Source: Actinophytocola oryzae | GTDB lineage: Bacteria > Actinomycetota > Actinomycetes > Mycobacteriales > Pseudonocardiaceae | Assembly: GCF_004364325.1 (NCBI RefSeq) | Contig: NZ_SOCP01000008.1 | Span: 310,001-374,000 of the forward strand | Reading direction: 5' to 3' | Length of the DNA stretch: 64,000 nt | Shown: in pieces, positions 1 through 8,091 of the stretch | Position numbering within the stretch: the first letter of the stretch is position 1 | Layout: each line of letters opens with the position of its first letter | Translations under genes and position numbers: made by a program | Notes under the pieces: generated by a model | What the model was told of the DNA's origin: nothing | Database searches by the model: none | The model's input: only the letters and a program-made list of their open reading frames with translations

Positions 1-2
1 TC

Positions 3-491
3 GCCGCGCTGGTGCCGAGCGTCACCACCCAGGTGGCGACGTTCCAGGTGGTGAACACGATCGGCGTGATGAACACGCGGTGGGCACCCATCCTGCTGTA
101 CACCGGAACCGACATCGTCTCGATCTACATCTTCCTGCAGTTCATCCGGTCCATCCCCCTGTCCCTCGACGAGGCCGCGCGCATCGACGGCGCCGGCCCG
201 CTCACCATCTACTGGCGGATAGTCCTTCCGTTGCTGCGTCCGGCGATCGCCACGGTCGTCATCGTCAAGGGCGTGGCCATCTACAACGACTTCTACATCC
301 CGTTCCTGTACATGCCCGCGCAGGACCTCGGCACCATCTCGACCTCGCTGTTCCGCTTCAAGGGCCCGTTCGGTGCGCAGTGGGAGGTCATCTCCGCGGG
401 CGCCGCGCTCGTGATCCTCCCCAGCCTGATCGTCTTCCTGGCACTGCAGCGGTTCATCTACAGCGGCATCACGGCAGGCGCGACCAAGTAA
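3..491 (+). CDS. Carbohydrate ABC transporter permease, MalG type (5' end outside window)
   Basis: C-terminal about 160 residues of an inner-membrane sugar permease; the reading frame is open to the window edge, so the start lies upstream. The cytoplasmic EAA loop that contacts the ATPase is visible (DEAARIDGAGPLTIYWRIVL), followed by hydrophobic segments and the short polar tail usual for MalG-type (CUT1) permeases. It ends 24 bases before the beta-mannosidase start and is probably cotranscribed with it, so it most likely imports manno-oligosaccharides released by the secreted mannanases encoded next door. Substrate is inferred from context only. Confidence 0.9.
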   Translation, partial: AALVPSVTTQVATFQVVNTIGVMNTRWAPILLYTGTDIVSIYIFLQFIRSIPLSLDEAARIDGAGPLTIYWRIVLPLLRPAIATVVIVKGVAIYNDFYIPFLYMPAQDLGTISTSLFRFKGPFGAQWEVISAGAALVILPSLIVFLALQRFIYSGITAGATK

Positions 492-515
492 CCCCTCTTG
501 ACCAGGAGTCGTGGT

Positions 516-2984
516 TTGACCAGAAGCACACCTCTCACGTCGGGCTGGACCCTGCGGCTGGCGGGCGGTGAGGCTCCCGCCGACGTGCGTCACGTGGCGG
601 TGCCCGCGCAGGTGCCCGGGTCGTGCCACACCGACCTCATGGCGGCCGGGCTGATCCCCGATCCGTACCAGGACCTCAACGAACTGGCGCTGACGTGGGT
701 CGGGCGAGCCGACTGGGAGTACCGGACGATCCTGGACGACCTCCCCGAGCCCGGCGAGCGCACCGAACTGGTGTTCGACGGACTGGACACGGTCGCCGCC
801 GTGTCACTCGACGGCGACCTCCTCGGTACGACCCGGAACATGCACCGCTCGTACCGGTTCGACGTCACCGGCCGGGTCACGGCGGGTTCGGTCCTGTCGG
901 TGCTGTTCACCTCCGCCTACACCGAGGCGGAGGGTTTGCGTGACCGGCTGGGATCGCGCCCGAACGCCTACCCGGAGCCGTTCAACTACGTCCGCAAGAT
1001 GGCGTGCGGCTTCGGGTGGGACTGGGGGCCGACCCTGGTGACGGCAGGCATCTGGCGCCCGGTGCGCCTCGAGACCTGGAGCACCGCGCGGCTGGCCGTC
1101 GTGCGCCCGCTCGTCACCGTCCACAACGGAACGGGGAAGGTGGCGGCACATCTGGAGCTGGTACGGACGGACTCCGGACGGCACCACACCCTCACCGTCA
1201 CCGTCGCCGTGGGCGCGACCACGGCGACCGTCACGGTCCCCGCACTGGACGACAAACCCGTGGTCCACCTCGACGTCCCCGACCCCGCCCTGTGGTGGCC
1301 GCGCGGCTACGGCGAGCAAGCTCTGCACACCTGCACTGTCACGCTCGCCGACGCGGCGACCGGCGAGGTCCTCGACCGCTGGGAGCGGCGGATCGGTTTC
1401 CGCACCGTCGAACTCGACACCGCACGCGACGACCACGGCAGCGCGTTCACGGTGAAGGTCAACGACACCCCGGTGTTCGCGCGGGGCGTCAACTGGATCC
1501 CGGACGACGCCCTGCTCACCAGGGTCACCCCCGAGCGCTACCGGCACCGCCTCGACCAGGCCGCCGACGCCGGGGTGAACCTGGTCCGTGTCTGGGGCGG
1601 CGGGATCTACGAGGACCACGCCTTCTACTCCGCGTGCGACGAGCTGGGGCTGCTCGTCTGGCAGGACTTCCTGTTCGCGTGTGCCGCCTACCCGGAGGAG
1701 CAGCCGCTGCGCGGTGAGGTGGAGGCCGAGGCGCGGGAGAACGTCGTCCGCCTGATGCCGCACCCGAGCCTCGTGCTGTGGAACGGGAACAACGAGAACC
1801 TGTGGGGATTCCGCGACTGGGGCTGGGAGACGGAGCTGGCGGGCGACAGCTGGGGTGAGGGCTACTACCTCGGCCTGCTGCCGCGTGTCGTGGCGGAGCT
1901 GGACCCGACCAGGCCGTACTACCCGGGCAGCCCGTGGTCGGGGTCGTGGGACCGCCACCCCAACGACCCGGCGCACGGCCCGACGCACTCGTGGGAGGTG
2001 TGGAACCGCCGGGACTACACCGACTACCTGGCCGACGTGCCCCGGTTCGTCGCCGAGTTCGGCTGGCAGGCGCCACCCGCGTACGCGACTCTGCGTGCCG
2101 CGCTCCCGAACGAGGAGCTGCGACCGGACTCCGCCGGAGTGCTGCACCACCAGAAGGCCGAGGACGGCAACGGGAAGCTCGATCGCGGCCTGTCCCACCA
2201 CTTCGCGAGCCCGCGCACGTTCGACGAGTGGCTCTACCTCACCCAGGTCAACCAGGCACGCGCGATCGCCACCGGTGTCGGCCACTGGCGCTCCCAGTGG
2301 CCGGTGTGCGCCGGGACCGTGCTGTGGCAGCTCAACGACTGCTGGCCGGTCACGTCCTGGGCGGCCATCGACGGCGCGGGCAGACCCAAGCCGCTCTACC
2401 ACGAGCTCCGCCGCCTCTACGCCGACCGGCTCCTCACCGTCCAGACGCGGGACGGGAAACGGGTGCTGGCCGTCGACAACCAGTCCGACCGTCCGTGGGA
2501 GGGCACGGTCCACGTGCGGCGGGTGCTGGTCGAGGGCACCACCCTGGCCGAGGCGGCGGTGCCGTTCGCGGTGGCACCGAGAGCCGTTCAGGTGCTGCCC
2601 GTCCCGACTGGGGTCCGCGAGTTCACCGATCCCCGCATCGAGGTGCTGGTCGCCGACACGGGAGAGCTGCGGGATGTCGTACTCGGCTGCCCGGACAGCG
2701 AGTTCGACTACCCTGCGGCGGAGCTCGAAGTCACCACCGCACGGCTGCCGGACGGCCTCACCGTCACCATCACCGCGGGCACGTTCGTCCGTGACCTTCT
2801 CCTCCAGGCCGACCGCCTTGCTCCGGCGGCGACGACCGACCGCGGCCTGATCACCCTGCTGCCCGGCGAGTCCTGTGTGGTCACCGTGCGGGGCGTCACC
2901 GAGGTCACGGCCGCCGACCTGCGTGCCGTTCTGTTCACCGTGAACGACACGCAGTCGGCGTTGGACAGGCCTCAGCGGGTGTAG
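516..2984 (+). CDS. Beta-mannosidase, glycoside hydrolase family 2
   Basis: About 822 residues, the normal length for GH2 beta-mannosidases, with no signal peptide, so it should act in the cytoplasm on imported manno-oligosaccharides. Order: N-terminal sugar-binding jelly roll, Ig-like domain, catalytic TIM barrel. The acid/base Glu sits in WNGNNEN (about residue 427) and the nucleophile Glu in FVAEFGW (about residue 514); the WQDF and NDCWPVTSW segments are typical of the family. I chose TTG at 516 because AGGAG lies 7 bases upstream; an in-frame TTG at 498 lacks such a site. Its 3' end overlaps the convergent esterase gene by 13 bases. The product is clear at family level; strict substrate range is not. 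Confidence 0.9.
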   Translation: MTRSTPLTSGWTLRLAGGEAPADVRHVAVPAQVPGSCHTDLMAAGLIPDPYQDLNELALTWVGRADWEYRTILDDLPEPGERTELVFDGLDTVAAVSLDGDLLGTTRNMHRSYRFDVTGRVTAGSVLSVLFTSAYTEAEGLRDRLGSRPNAYPEPFNYVRKMACGFGWDWGPTLVTAGIWRPVRLETWSTARLAVVRPLVTVHNGTGKVAAHLELVRTDSGRHHTLTVTVAVGATTATVTVPALDDKPVVHLDVPDPALWWPRGYGEQALHTCTVTLADAATGEVLDRWERRIGFRTVELDTARDDHGSAFTVKVNDTPVFARGVNWIPDDALLTRVTPERYRHRLDQAADAGVNLVRVWGGGIYEDHAFYSACDELGLLVWQDFLFACAAYPEEQPLRGEVEAEARENVVRLMPHPSLVLWNGNNENLWGFRDWGWETELAGDSWGEGYYLGLLPRVVAELDPTRPYYPGSPWSGSWDRHPNDPAHGPTHSWEVWNRRDYTDYLADVPRFVAEFGWQAPPAYATLRAALPNEELRPDSAGVLHHQKAEDGNGKLDRGLSHHFASPRTFDEWLYLTQVNQARAIATGVGHWRSQWPVCAGTVLWQLNDCWPVTSWAAIDGAGRPKPLYHELRRLYADRLLTVQTRDGKRVLAVDNQSDRPWEGTVHVRRVLVEGTTLAEAAVPFAVAPRAVQVLPVPTGVREFTDPRIEVLVADTGELRDVVLGCPDSEFDYPAAELEVTTARLPDGLTVTITAGTFVRDLLLQADRLAPAATTDRGLITLLPGESCVVTVRGVTEVTAADLRAVLFTVNDTQSALDRPQRV

Positions 2985-4306
2985 CGGGTGAAGAACTGCC
3001 ACATCAGGGTGTTCGCGTTGATCTCCTGGGTCGTGCTGCCGTTGCCGGGGGAGGGGCGCGGGGTCCCCGGCCACGTGTGGCCCCCGTCCGACACGGTGTA
3101 GAGGACCACGTCGGCTCCGCACCGGTAGGCGGTGGACGTCACGTGGGTGCTGACCGTCGTGGAGGTCGGGCTCCCGGTGCAGCCGTTGATGGCGGCCCAC
3201 CGCTGCTGCGCGGCAGGCACGGAGTAGCGCCAGACGTCGCTGCCGCCGCCGTCGTACGGGTTGGTCGCGTCCTGCCTGCCGTGGAAGGCGACGACCGGCA
3301 CGGACACGGAGGGACGGCACGACGCGGTGTCCGGCCGCGAGGCGTCGGCGGGATCGGGCCGACCCGCGCGCAGACCGGCGACGGGCGCGATGGCGGCGAC
3401 GCGGTCGGGCCGGGCACAGGCGTACGCGGAGGTCATCCGCCCGCCGCCGGAGTACCCCGTGGCGTAGACCCGCTTGGGGTCACCGCACAGCGAACCGGTC
3501 AGCGTCGTGATGACCTGGTCGAGGAAGGCGACGTCATCACGCGAACCGGGTGGGTAGGAGCCGACGCCGGGCACGTTCCACGCGTACCCGTCGCCGTTCG
3601 GCATCGCGCCGCTCGGCGCGGCGACGAGGAAGCCGTTGGCATCGGCGGCGACCTTCATGTCGCTGTAGTACAACTGGTTGGCGCCCCAGCTGCCCGTGCC
3701 GTGGAGGTTGAGGACAAGCGGCGCGGTGGCGGGGGCACTGGCGGGCACGTAGACCGTCACGTCGTAGCGCGTGCCACCCAGGACCACGGGGACGGCGTGC
3801 TCACCGACGGGCACGGCGCGTTGGCACCCCTGGCCGGTGGGCAGGGTCCAGCGCTGGTTGGTCTGCCCGTTGCAGGTCCACACCTGGAGCGGCGTGCGGT
3901 CGGCGTCGGACTGCCCCCTCGCGTCGAGGCAGCGCCCGGTGGCCGGGTTGACCAGCGTGAGGCGTGCCGGGTCGTAGGTCCATTGCTGCTGGGGATTCCC
4001 GTTGCAGTCCCACAGCTGGACTTTCGTGCCGTCCGCGTTGATGCCGCCCTGCACGTCGAGGCACTTGCCGAAGGCACGCACGGTCCGGTCGGCGACGACC
4101 GTCCACTGCTGCGCTGCGGTGCCGTTGCACGTGTAGAGCTGAACCGGGGTGCCGTTAGCCGTCGCCGAGGCGGCGACGTCGACACATTTGCCTGCCAGCC
4201 CGGTGATCGGGCCCGTCGCGTCGGCCGCCCGTGCCGTCGCGGCGATCCCCGTCGCGGCCGCCACGGCCAGGAGAGCGGAAAGCGTGGTGTGCAGGAGTCT
4301 GCGCAT
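2972..4306 (-). CDS. Secreted PHB-depolymerase/feruloyl-esterase-like hydrolase with N-terminal ricin-type lectin
   Basis: 444 residues. A Sec signal peptide (about 1-27, ending ATARA) is followed by a ricin-B/CBM13 module (about 30-157) with three GKCxD...QxW repeats, then an alpha/beta hydrolase of the LpqC/PHB depolymerase esterase family. The Ser nucleophile is in GYSGGG (about residue 286), with the likely Asp in HGRQDATNPY and His in DGGHTWPG. It is last in a minus-strand run behind two GH26 mannanases (63-base gap), so removal of acyl decorations from mannan is a reasonable guess. Feruloyl, acetyl or polyester substrates cannot be told apart from sequence. The lectin is N-terminal here but C-terminal in the two mannanases. 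Confidence 0.85.
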   Translation of the reverse strand: MRRLLHTTLSALLAVAAATGIAATARAADATGPITGLAGKCVDVAASATANGTPVQLYTCNGTAAQQWTVVADRTVRAFGKCLDVQGGINADGTKVQLWDCNGNPQQQWTYDPARLTLVNPATGRCLDARGQSDADRTPLQVWTCNGQTNQRWTLPTGQGCQRAVPVGEHAVPVVLGGTRYDVTVYVPASAPATAPLVLNLHGTGSWGANQLYYSDMKVAADANGFLVAAPSGAMPNGDGYAWNVPGVGSYPPGSRDDVAFLDQVITTLTGSLCGDPKRVYATGYSGGGRMTSAYACARPDRVAAIAPVAGLRAGRPDPADASRPDTASCRPSVSVPVVAFHGRQDATNPYDGGGSDVWRYSVPAAQQRWAAINGCTGSPTSTTVSTHVTSTAYRCGADVVLYTVSDGGHTWPGTPRPSPGNGSTTQEINANTLMWQFFTRYTR

Positions 4307-4369
4307 GATGGTGTCCCGTCGACGAAGGTGGCCGGCCCGCGTCGTGGCGGGCCGGCCACCGGGGGTGGG

Positions 4370-5770
4370 TCAGGCGCTCAGAGCCCAGTTCTGCCAGGCG
4401 TTCGTGTTGCAGTCCCAGATCTGGAGCCGGGTGCCGTTGGCGCTGTTGCCGCTCGGCACGTCGAGACAGCGCCCGGACTGCGGGTTGCGCAGGTGCGCGC
4501 CGTCGACCTGCCACCCCTGCGCGCCGGAACCGTTGCAGTCCCACAGCTGGATCGACGTCCCGTTCGCGGTGCCCTGCCCCGTGACGTCGAGACACTTGCC
4601 CAGCGCCCGCAGAGTGCCTGCGGAGTCCGCCGTCCACGTCTGCGCGGCCGAGCCGTTGCAGTCGTAGAGCTGCACCGCGGCGCCGTTGGCGGTGCTCGAC
4701 CCCGCGATGTCGACGCACTTGCCGCCCACGCCGGTGATGGCGCCGGTCCTCGGCGGCGTGGTGGTACCGCCGGAGATCGTCAGCTCGCCCTGGTTCAGGA
4801 CCCGGGGGTGGAAGTAGCCCGCCTGGATCTCGGCGTTGGTGTTGTTCTCCCGCAACTGCTCGGACCACACCATGAAGTAGGTCCACCGGGTCTGACTGTC
4901 CAGAAGGGACGCGTTGGGCACCTTGCCCAGCTCGGCGATGGCGATCGGCTTGCCTGCCGCGATGTTCTGGATCTGCTGGTAGTCGGCCTGGCTCGGATAG
5001 CCCTTGTACCAGGCGTCGAGCGACACCACGTCCACGTACTGCGCGCCGGGGTAGTAGGCGGCCCAGTTGCCTGCCGGGTTGTCCTGCACGTTCCACACCC
5101 AGATCAGGTTGTCCAGGCCCTTGCCCACGAGGTAGTCGTGGGTGATGCGGTAGAGCAGGGCACCGCCGCCGGACCCGGGCCGGTTGCCCCACCAGTTCCA
5201 CGACTCGTTCATCTCGTGCAGCGGCCGGAACAACACCGGCACGCCCGCGCTCTTGAGTTGCTGGAGGTAGGGGACGACCTCGTCGAGGCGTCGCTTCCAC
5301 GCGGTGTTGAGAGCCGTGCCGTTCGTGACGATCTGCGTGAACTGGGTGCTGGAGATCGAGGTCTTGACGCCGCCGTCGAACTGACAGGTGCTGCCGCCGG
5401 TCGGGGTGCACACGTGCCAGGTCAGTGCGACCAGTGAGCCGTTGGCCCACTCGGTCTTGGCCTGGTCGATCACGCGCTGCCGGTTGGCGACGTCTTCCGG
5501 CCGGAACATCAGGTCCCCGCCCCACAGGCCCGGGTACTGACCGGTGACGTCCTTGACCTGCTGGGTGTACTGGCCGGGCTGGCTCGCGGGTTCCTTGTTG
5601 TGCTGGCCGGAAACGATGTTGCGGCCGGTGATCGAGCTCAGGTAGTTGATCACCTGCTGTCTGGTCGACGGCGGGAACGCGTCGGCCCGCGGTGCGACCG
5701 CGGCGGTGAGGCCCGCTGTGACGAGCACGGTCATGAGGCCCGCGCGGGCACGGGGAGAGAACAGGCGCAT
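4370..5770 (-). CDS. Secreted GH26 beta-mannanase with C-terminal ricin-type lectin (copy 2)
   Basis: 466 residues: signal peptide (1 to about 31, ending PRADA), a GH26 barrel, a short TTTPPRTG linker and a three-lobed ricin/CBM13 module. Family signatures are TGRNIVSGQHN near the N-terminus, acid/base Glu in RPLHEMNESWNWWG and nucleophile Glu in IAIAELGK. ATG at 5770 has AAGGAGGAG just upstream; the frame stays open further but without a good start. It should cut beta-1,4-mannan outside the cell. Only 40 bases separate it from the upstream GH26 paralog, so the two are probably one transcript. All six Cys of the lectin are present, unlike in the paralog. Confidence 0.92.
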   Translation of the reverse strand: MRLFSPRARAGLMTVLVTAGLTAAVAPRADAFPPSTRQQVINYLSSITGRNIVSGQHNKEPASQPGQYTQQVKDVTGQYPGLWGGDLMFRPEDVANRQRVIDQAKTEWANGSLVALTWHVCTPTGGSTCQFDGGVKTSISSTQFTQIVTNGTALNTAWKRRLDEVVPYLQQLKSAGVPVLFRPLHEMNESWNWWGNRPGSGGGALLYRITHDYLVGKGLDNLIWVWNVQDNPAGNWAAYYPGAQYVDVVSLDAWYKGYPSQADYQQIQNIAAGKPIAIAELGKVPNASLLDSQTRWTYFMVWSEQLRENNTNAEIQAGYFHPRVLNQGELTISGGTTTPPRTGAITGVGGKCVDIAGSSTANGAAVQLYDCNGSAAQTWTADSAGTLRALGKCLDVTGQGTANGTSIQLWDCNGSGAQGWQVDGAHLRNPQSGRCLDVPSGNSANGTRLQIWDCNTNAWQNWALSA

Positions 5771-5810
5771 CTGGACTCCTCCTTGAGTCGGTCTGCGTGT
5801 GGGACGGGAG

Positions 5811-7241
5811 CTAGGGCAGGGTCCACTTCTGCCAGGCGTTCGTGTTGGCGTCCCAGATCTGGAGCCGGGTGCCGTTGGCCGTGTTGCCGCCGGGCGCGTC
5901 GAGATACCGGCCCGACTGCGGGTTGCGCAACTGTCCATTCTGGAACTGCCACTGCTGGGCGCCGGAACCGTTGCAGTCCCACAGTTGGACGAGGGTGCCG
6001 TTGGCGGTGCCCTGCCCGGTGACGTCGAGACACTTGCCCAGCGCGCGCAGGGTTCCGTCGGTGCCCACGGTCCACGTCTGCGCGGCCGTGCCGTTGCAGT
6101 CGTAGAGCTGGACGGCGGTGCCGTTGGCGGTGGCCGAACCCGCCACGTCGACGCACTTGCCGCCCACGCCGGTGATCCGCCCGGTCCGTGGCGGCGTGCC
6201 GTTCCCGGTGGGGATCGAGATCTCACCCTGGTTGAGGACGCGGCCGTCGTAGTAGGTGGCCTTGACGCCGTCGTTGGTGTTGTATTCCGGCTTGGTGAGC
6301 CAGTCGATCCAGACGCTGAAGTACGTCCACTTCGGCTGGGCCGCCATGCTCGCGGGCGTCGGTGCCCGGCCGACCTCGGCCAGTGCGATCGGCTTGCCGT
6401 GGGCGATGGCCTGGATCGCGTTGTACCACTCCGTCGACGGGAAGTACTGCACCCACGCGTCCAGCGTGACCAGGTCGACGTACTGGTCGCCGGGGTAGTA
6501 GTCGGCGGCGCGGGAGGCCCCGCCCGCCACGTCCTTGACGTTCCACACCCACACGATGTTGTCCAGGCCTCTGCCGGTCAGGTAGTCGTGGGTGATCTGG
6601 AACAGCTTGCGGCTGCCGTTCGCGCCGGGGCGACCACCCCACCACGCCCAGCCCTCGTTCATCTCGTGCTGTGGGCGGAACAGCACCGGGATGCCGGCGT
6701 CCTCGAGCTGCTGGAAGTACGGCACGGTCTGGGCGAGGCGGGTCTTCCACGCGTTGTTGAGCGCGGTGCCGTCGGTGACCAGCTCGTTCCACTGGCTGTC
6801 GTCCAGCCAACTGCCCTTGACCGGCCAGCTGCCACCCTCGAACTGACAGGTGGCGACGAACGTGACGCAGGCATGCCAGGTCATCGCGGGGATCGTGCCC
6901 GCGGCCCACGCCGCCTTGGCCTGGTTGATCACGGTCTGTCTGTTGTCGATGTCGCTCTGGCTGAAGCCGAAGTCGCCACCCCACACCCCCGGGTACAGGC
7001 CGGTGATGTCGTGCACCTTGCGGTACCACTGCGACGGGTTGCTGTTGGGACCGTCCTGCTGGCCGGAGAGCCAGTTGCGCCCGGTGATGCTCGTGAAGTA
7101 GTTGACGACGTCGGCCCTGGTCACTCCGGTTGGCGCCGGGGGCACCGCGGATGCGGTGGCGCCGGTCGTGGCCGTCGCGCCGAGGGCCAGCGCGGTCGCC
7201 ACGACGGTCACCAGGGATCGTGTTCTGCTGCGCAGGGACAT
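5811..7241 (-). CDS. Secreted GH26 beta-mannanase with C-terminal ricin-type lectin (copy 1)
   Basis: 476 residues from ATG at 7241 (GAAAGG about 9 bases upstream; an in-frame ATG at 7271 is less well placed). Signal peptide 1 to about 32, GH26 catalytic domain with RPQHEMNEGWAWWG (acid/base Glu) and IALAEVGR (nucleophile Glu), linker GTPPRTG, then a ricin/CBM13 module. First gene of the minus-strand mannanase-mannanase-esterase run. The lectin is nearly identical in DNA to that of the downstream paralog, but its third lobe reads GRYLDAP and IWDANT where the paralog has GRCLDVP and IWDCNT, so one disulfide pair has been lost together. Paralogous duplication is evident; different mannan specificity is possible. 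Confidence 0.92.
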   Translation of the reverse strand: MSLRSRTRSLVTVVATALALGATATTGATASAVPPAPTGVTRADVVNYFTSITGRNWLSGQQDGPNSNPSQWYRKVHDITGLYPGVWGGDFGFSQSDIDNRQTVINQAKAAWAAGTIPAMTWHACVTFVATCQFEGGSWPVKGSWLDDSQWNELVTDGTALNNAWKTRLAQTVPYFQQLEDAGIPVLFRPQHEMNEGWAWWGGRPGANGSRKLFQITHDYLTGRGLDNIVWVWNVKDVAGGASRAADYYPGDQYVDLVTLDAWVQYFPSTEWYNAIQAIAHGKPIALAEVGRAPTPASMAAQPKWTYFSVWIDWLTKPEYNTNDGVKATYYDGRVLNQGEISIPTGNGTPPRTGRITGVGGKCVDVAGSATANGTAVQLYDCNGTAAQTWTVGTDGTLRALGKCLDVTGQGTANGTLVQLWDCNGSGAQQWQFQNGQLRNPQSGRYLDAPGGNTANGTRLQIWDANTNAWQKWTLP

Positions 7242-7370
7242 GGGTCGTGACCTTTCGCGTGAGCGTCGCACGCCGACGTCACCTGGCCTGCGGGGCCAGT
7301 GAACTGGAGCGATTTACTACCGGCGCGGACGCGAACGTGCGAGCTTGAGATCCAGCTTGTGAGGCACTAT

Positions 7371-7394
7371 AGGTCCAGACCTCTACGAAAGTAG
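7371..7394. promoter_or_regulatory. Inverted repeats upstream of the mannanase run
   Basis: AGGTC-CA-GACCT (7371-7382) is followed at once by CTAC-GAAA-GTAG (7383-7394), about 130 bases upstream of the first mannanase. Two adjacent short palindromes in an otherwise AT-richer leader suggest an operator. No matching regulator gene is in the window, and the LacI-type core found at 35851 is absent here. Confidence 0.3.
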
Positions 7395-7441
7395 GCGGTC
7401 TGTGCGAATGCTGTCAACGGCCAGCTACTAAAACGTACTAG

Positions 7442-7811
7442 TCAAATGAGGTCAACAGGTCGCCGCCGGCGGGCACCGTCCACCACCGCGGCATCGAGTC
7501 CACGTCGTCCGGCGTCTGGTAGTCGAGCGCTCGTGAGTTCGGTTGGCCACCGGCCGGCGATCCGCTCGGCCAGCGGCGCGGATGGACCGGACAGCCCTGC
7601 CACCCACTCGGTGCCGGGACAAACCGCGGGCGCGTCCTGCAGCCGCGCCAGAACCGCCCCGGTCGCTCGCACCTGGTCGGCACTGGTGGTGTCCAGGAGG
7701 CTCCCCACGACCTCGCGCTACAGACACGTCGAGGTGCCGCCGGCCTCCGCCTGAAGCCTGCCGTCGAGCGTGGCGACCGGCGTCGAGACCGGCCGCCAGG
7801 GCAGCGGTCAC
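7442..7811 (-). pseudogene. Possible frameshifted remnant of an unidentified gene
   Basis: Between the mannanase promoter and tRNA-Val there is no intact gene, but three minus-strand frames carry protein-like pieces that run on from one another. They are TAALAAGLDAGRHARRQ (about 7750-7811), then SLLDTTSADQVRATGAVLARL and onward (7540-7708), then DYQTPDDVDSMPRWWTV to a stop at 7438-7440. Joining them needs two frameshifts, near 7710 and near 7530. I do not recognise the family. It may instead be chance openness in GC-rich DNA; no ribosome-binding site supports any single frame. Confidence 0.35.
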
Positions 7812-7842
7812 CGACGGTCTGGCACGCCCATGGCACCAAACG

Positions 7843-7874
7843 AGGTCAGGCCTCGCCGAAGCGAGGCCTGACCT
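7843..7874 (-). terminator. Hairpin downstream of tRNA-Val
   Basis: Perfect 14-bp stem (AGGTCAGGCCTCGC / GCGAGGCCTGACCT) with a CGAA tetraloop, starting 14 bases past the 3' end of the tRNA gene. No U-tract follows, which is common for actinomycete terminators. It would also block plus-strand reading. Confidence 0.7.
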
Positions 7875-7887
7875 GCGTGAATGTCGG

Positions 7888-7959
7888 TGGGCGATACTGG
7901 GATCGAACCAGTGACCTTTCCGGTGTGAGCGGAACGCTCTCCCGCTGAGCTAATCGCCC
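7888..7959 (-). tRNA. tRNA-Val, anticodon CAC
   Basis: 72-base cloverleaf read on the minus strand. Acceptor GGGCGAT pairs with ATCGCCC, discriminator A, D-loop GCTCAGCGGGAGAGC, anticodon stem TTCCG/CGGAA with loop CTCACAC (anticodon CAC, codon GUG), and T-loop GGTTCGATCCC. The terminal CCA is not encoded. It stands alone, and nothing resembling an integrase or a duplicated tRNA end is adjacent. Confidence 0.93.
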
Positions 7960-8040
7960 TCAACGACGTGCGAAAGCCTACCCGACGCCTGTTCCGGGGC
8001 CGCGCGGAGGGGGTCCAAACGATCATCACCCCGAACGGGC

Positions 8041-8074
8041 CAGGCCCCGCGGGCTGGTGTGCCCGCGGGGCCTG
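8041..8074 (-). terminator. Terminator of the LVIVD-repeat gene
   Basis: Perfect 14-bp GC stem CAGGCCCCGCGGGC / GCCCGCGGGGCCTG with loop TGGTGT, 18 bases beyond the stop of the minus-strand LVIVD gene. No T-run follows. Confidence 0.7.
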
Positions 8075-8091
8075 ACCTGGGGGACAAGCCA

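Noticed and set aside
804..3320. 838-residue antisense frame over the beta-mannosidase
   Set aside because: Mirror of a strongly GC-biased gene; the composition is Arg/Val/Gly filler with no motifs.
3077..5437. 786-residue plus-strand frame across the esterase and mannanase
   Set aside because: Shadow of the minus-strand genes, whose signal peptides and catalytic motifs are convincing.
7888..7959. tRNA-Val as integration site of a mobile element
   Set aside because: No integrase, excisionase or duplicated tRNA end within the window.
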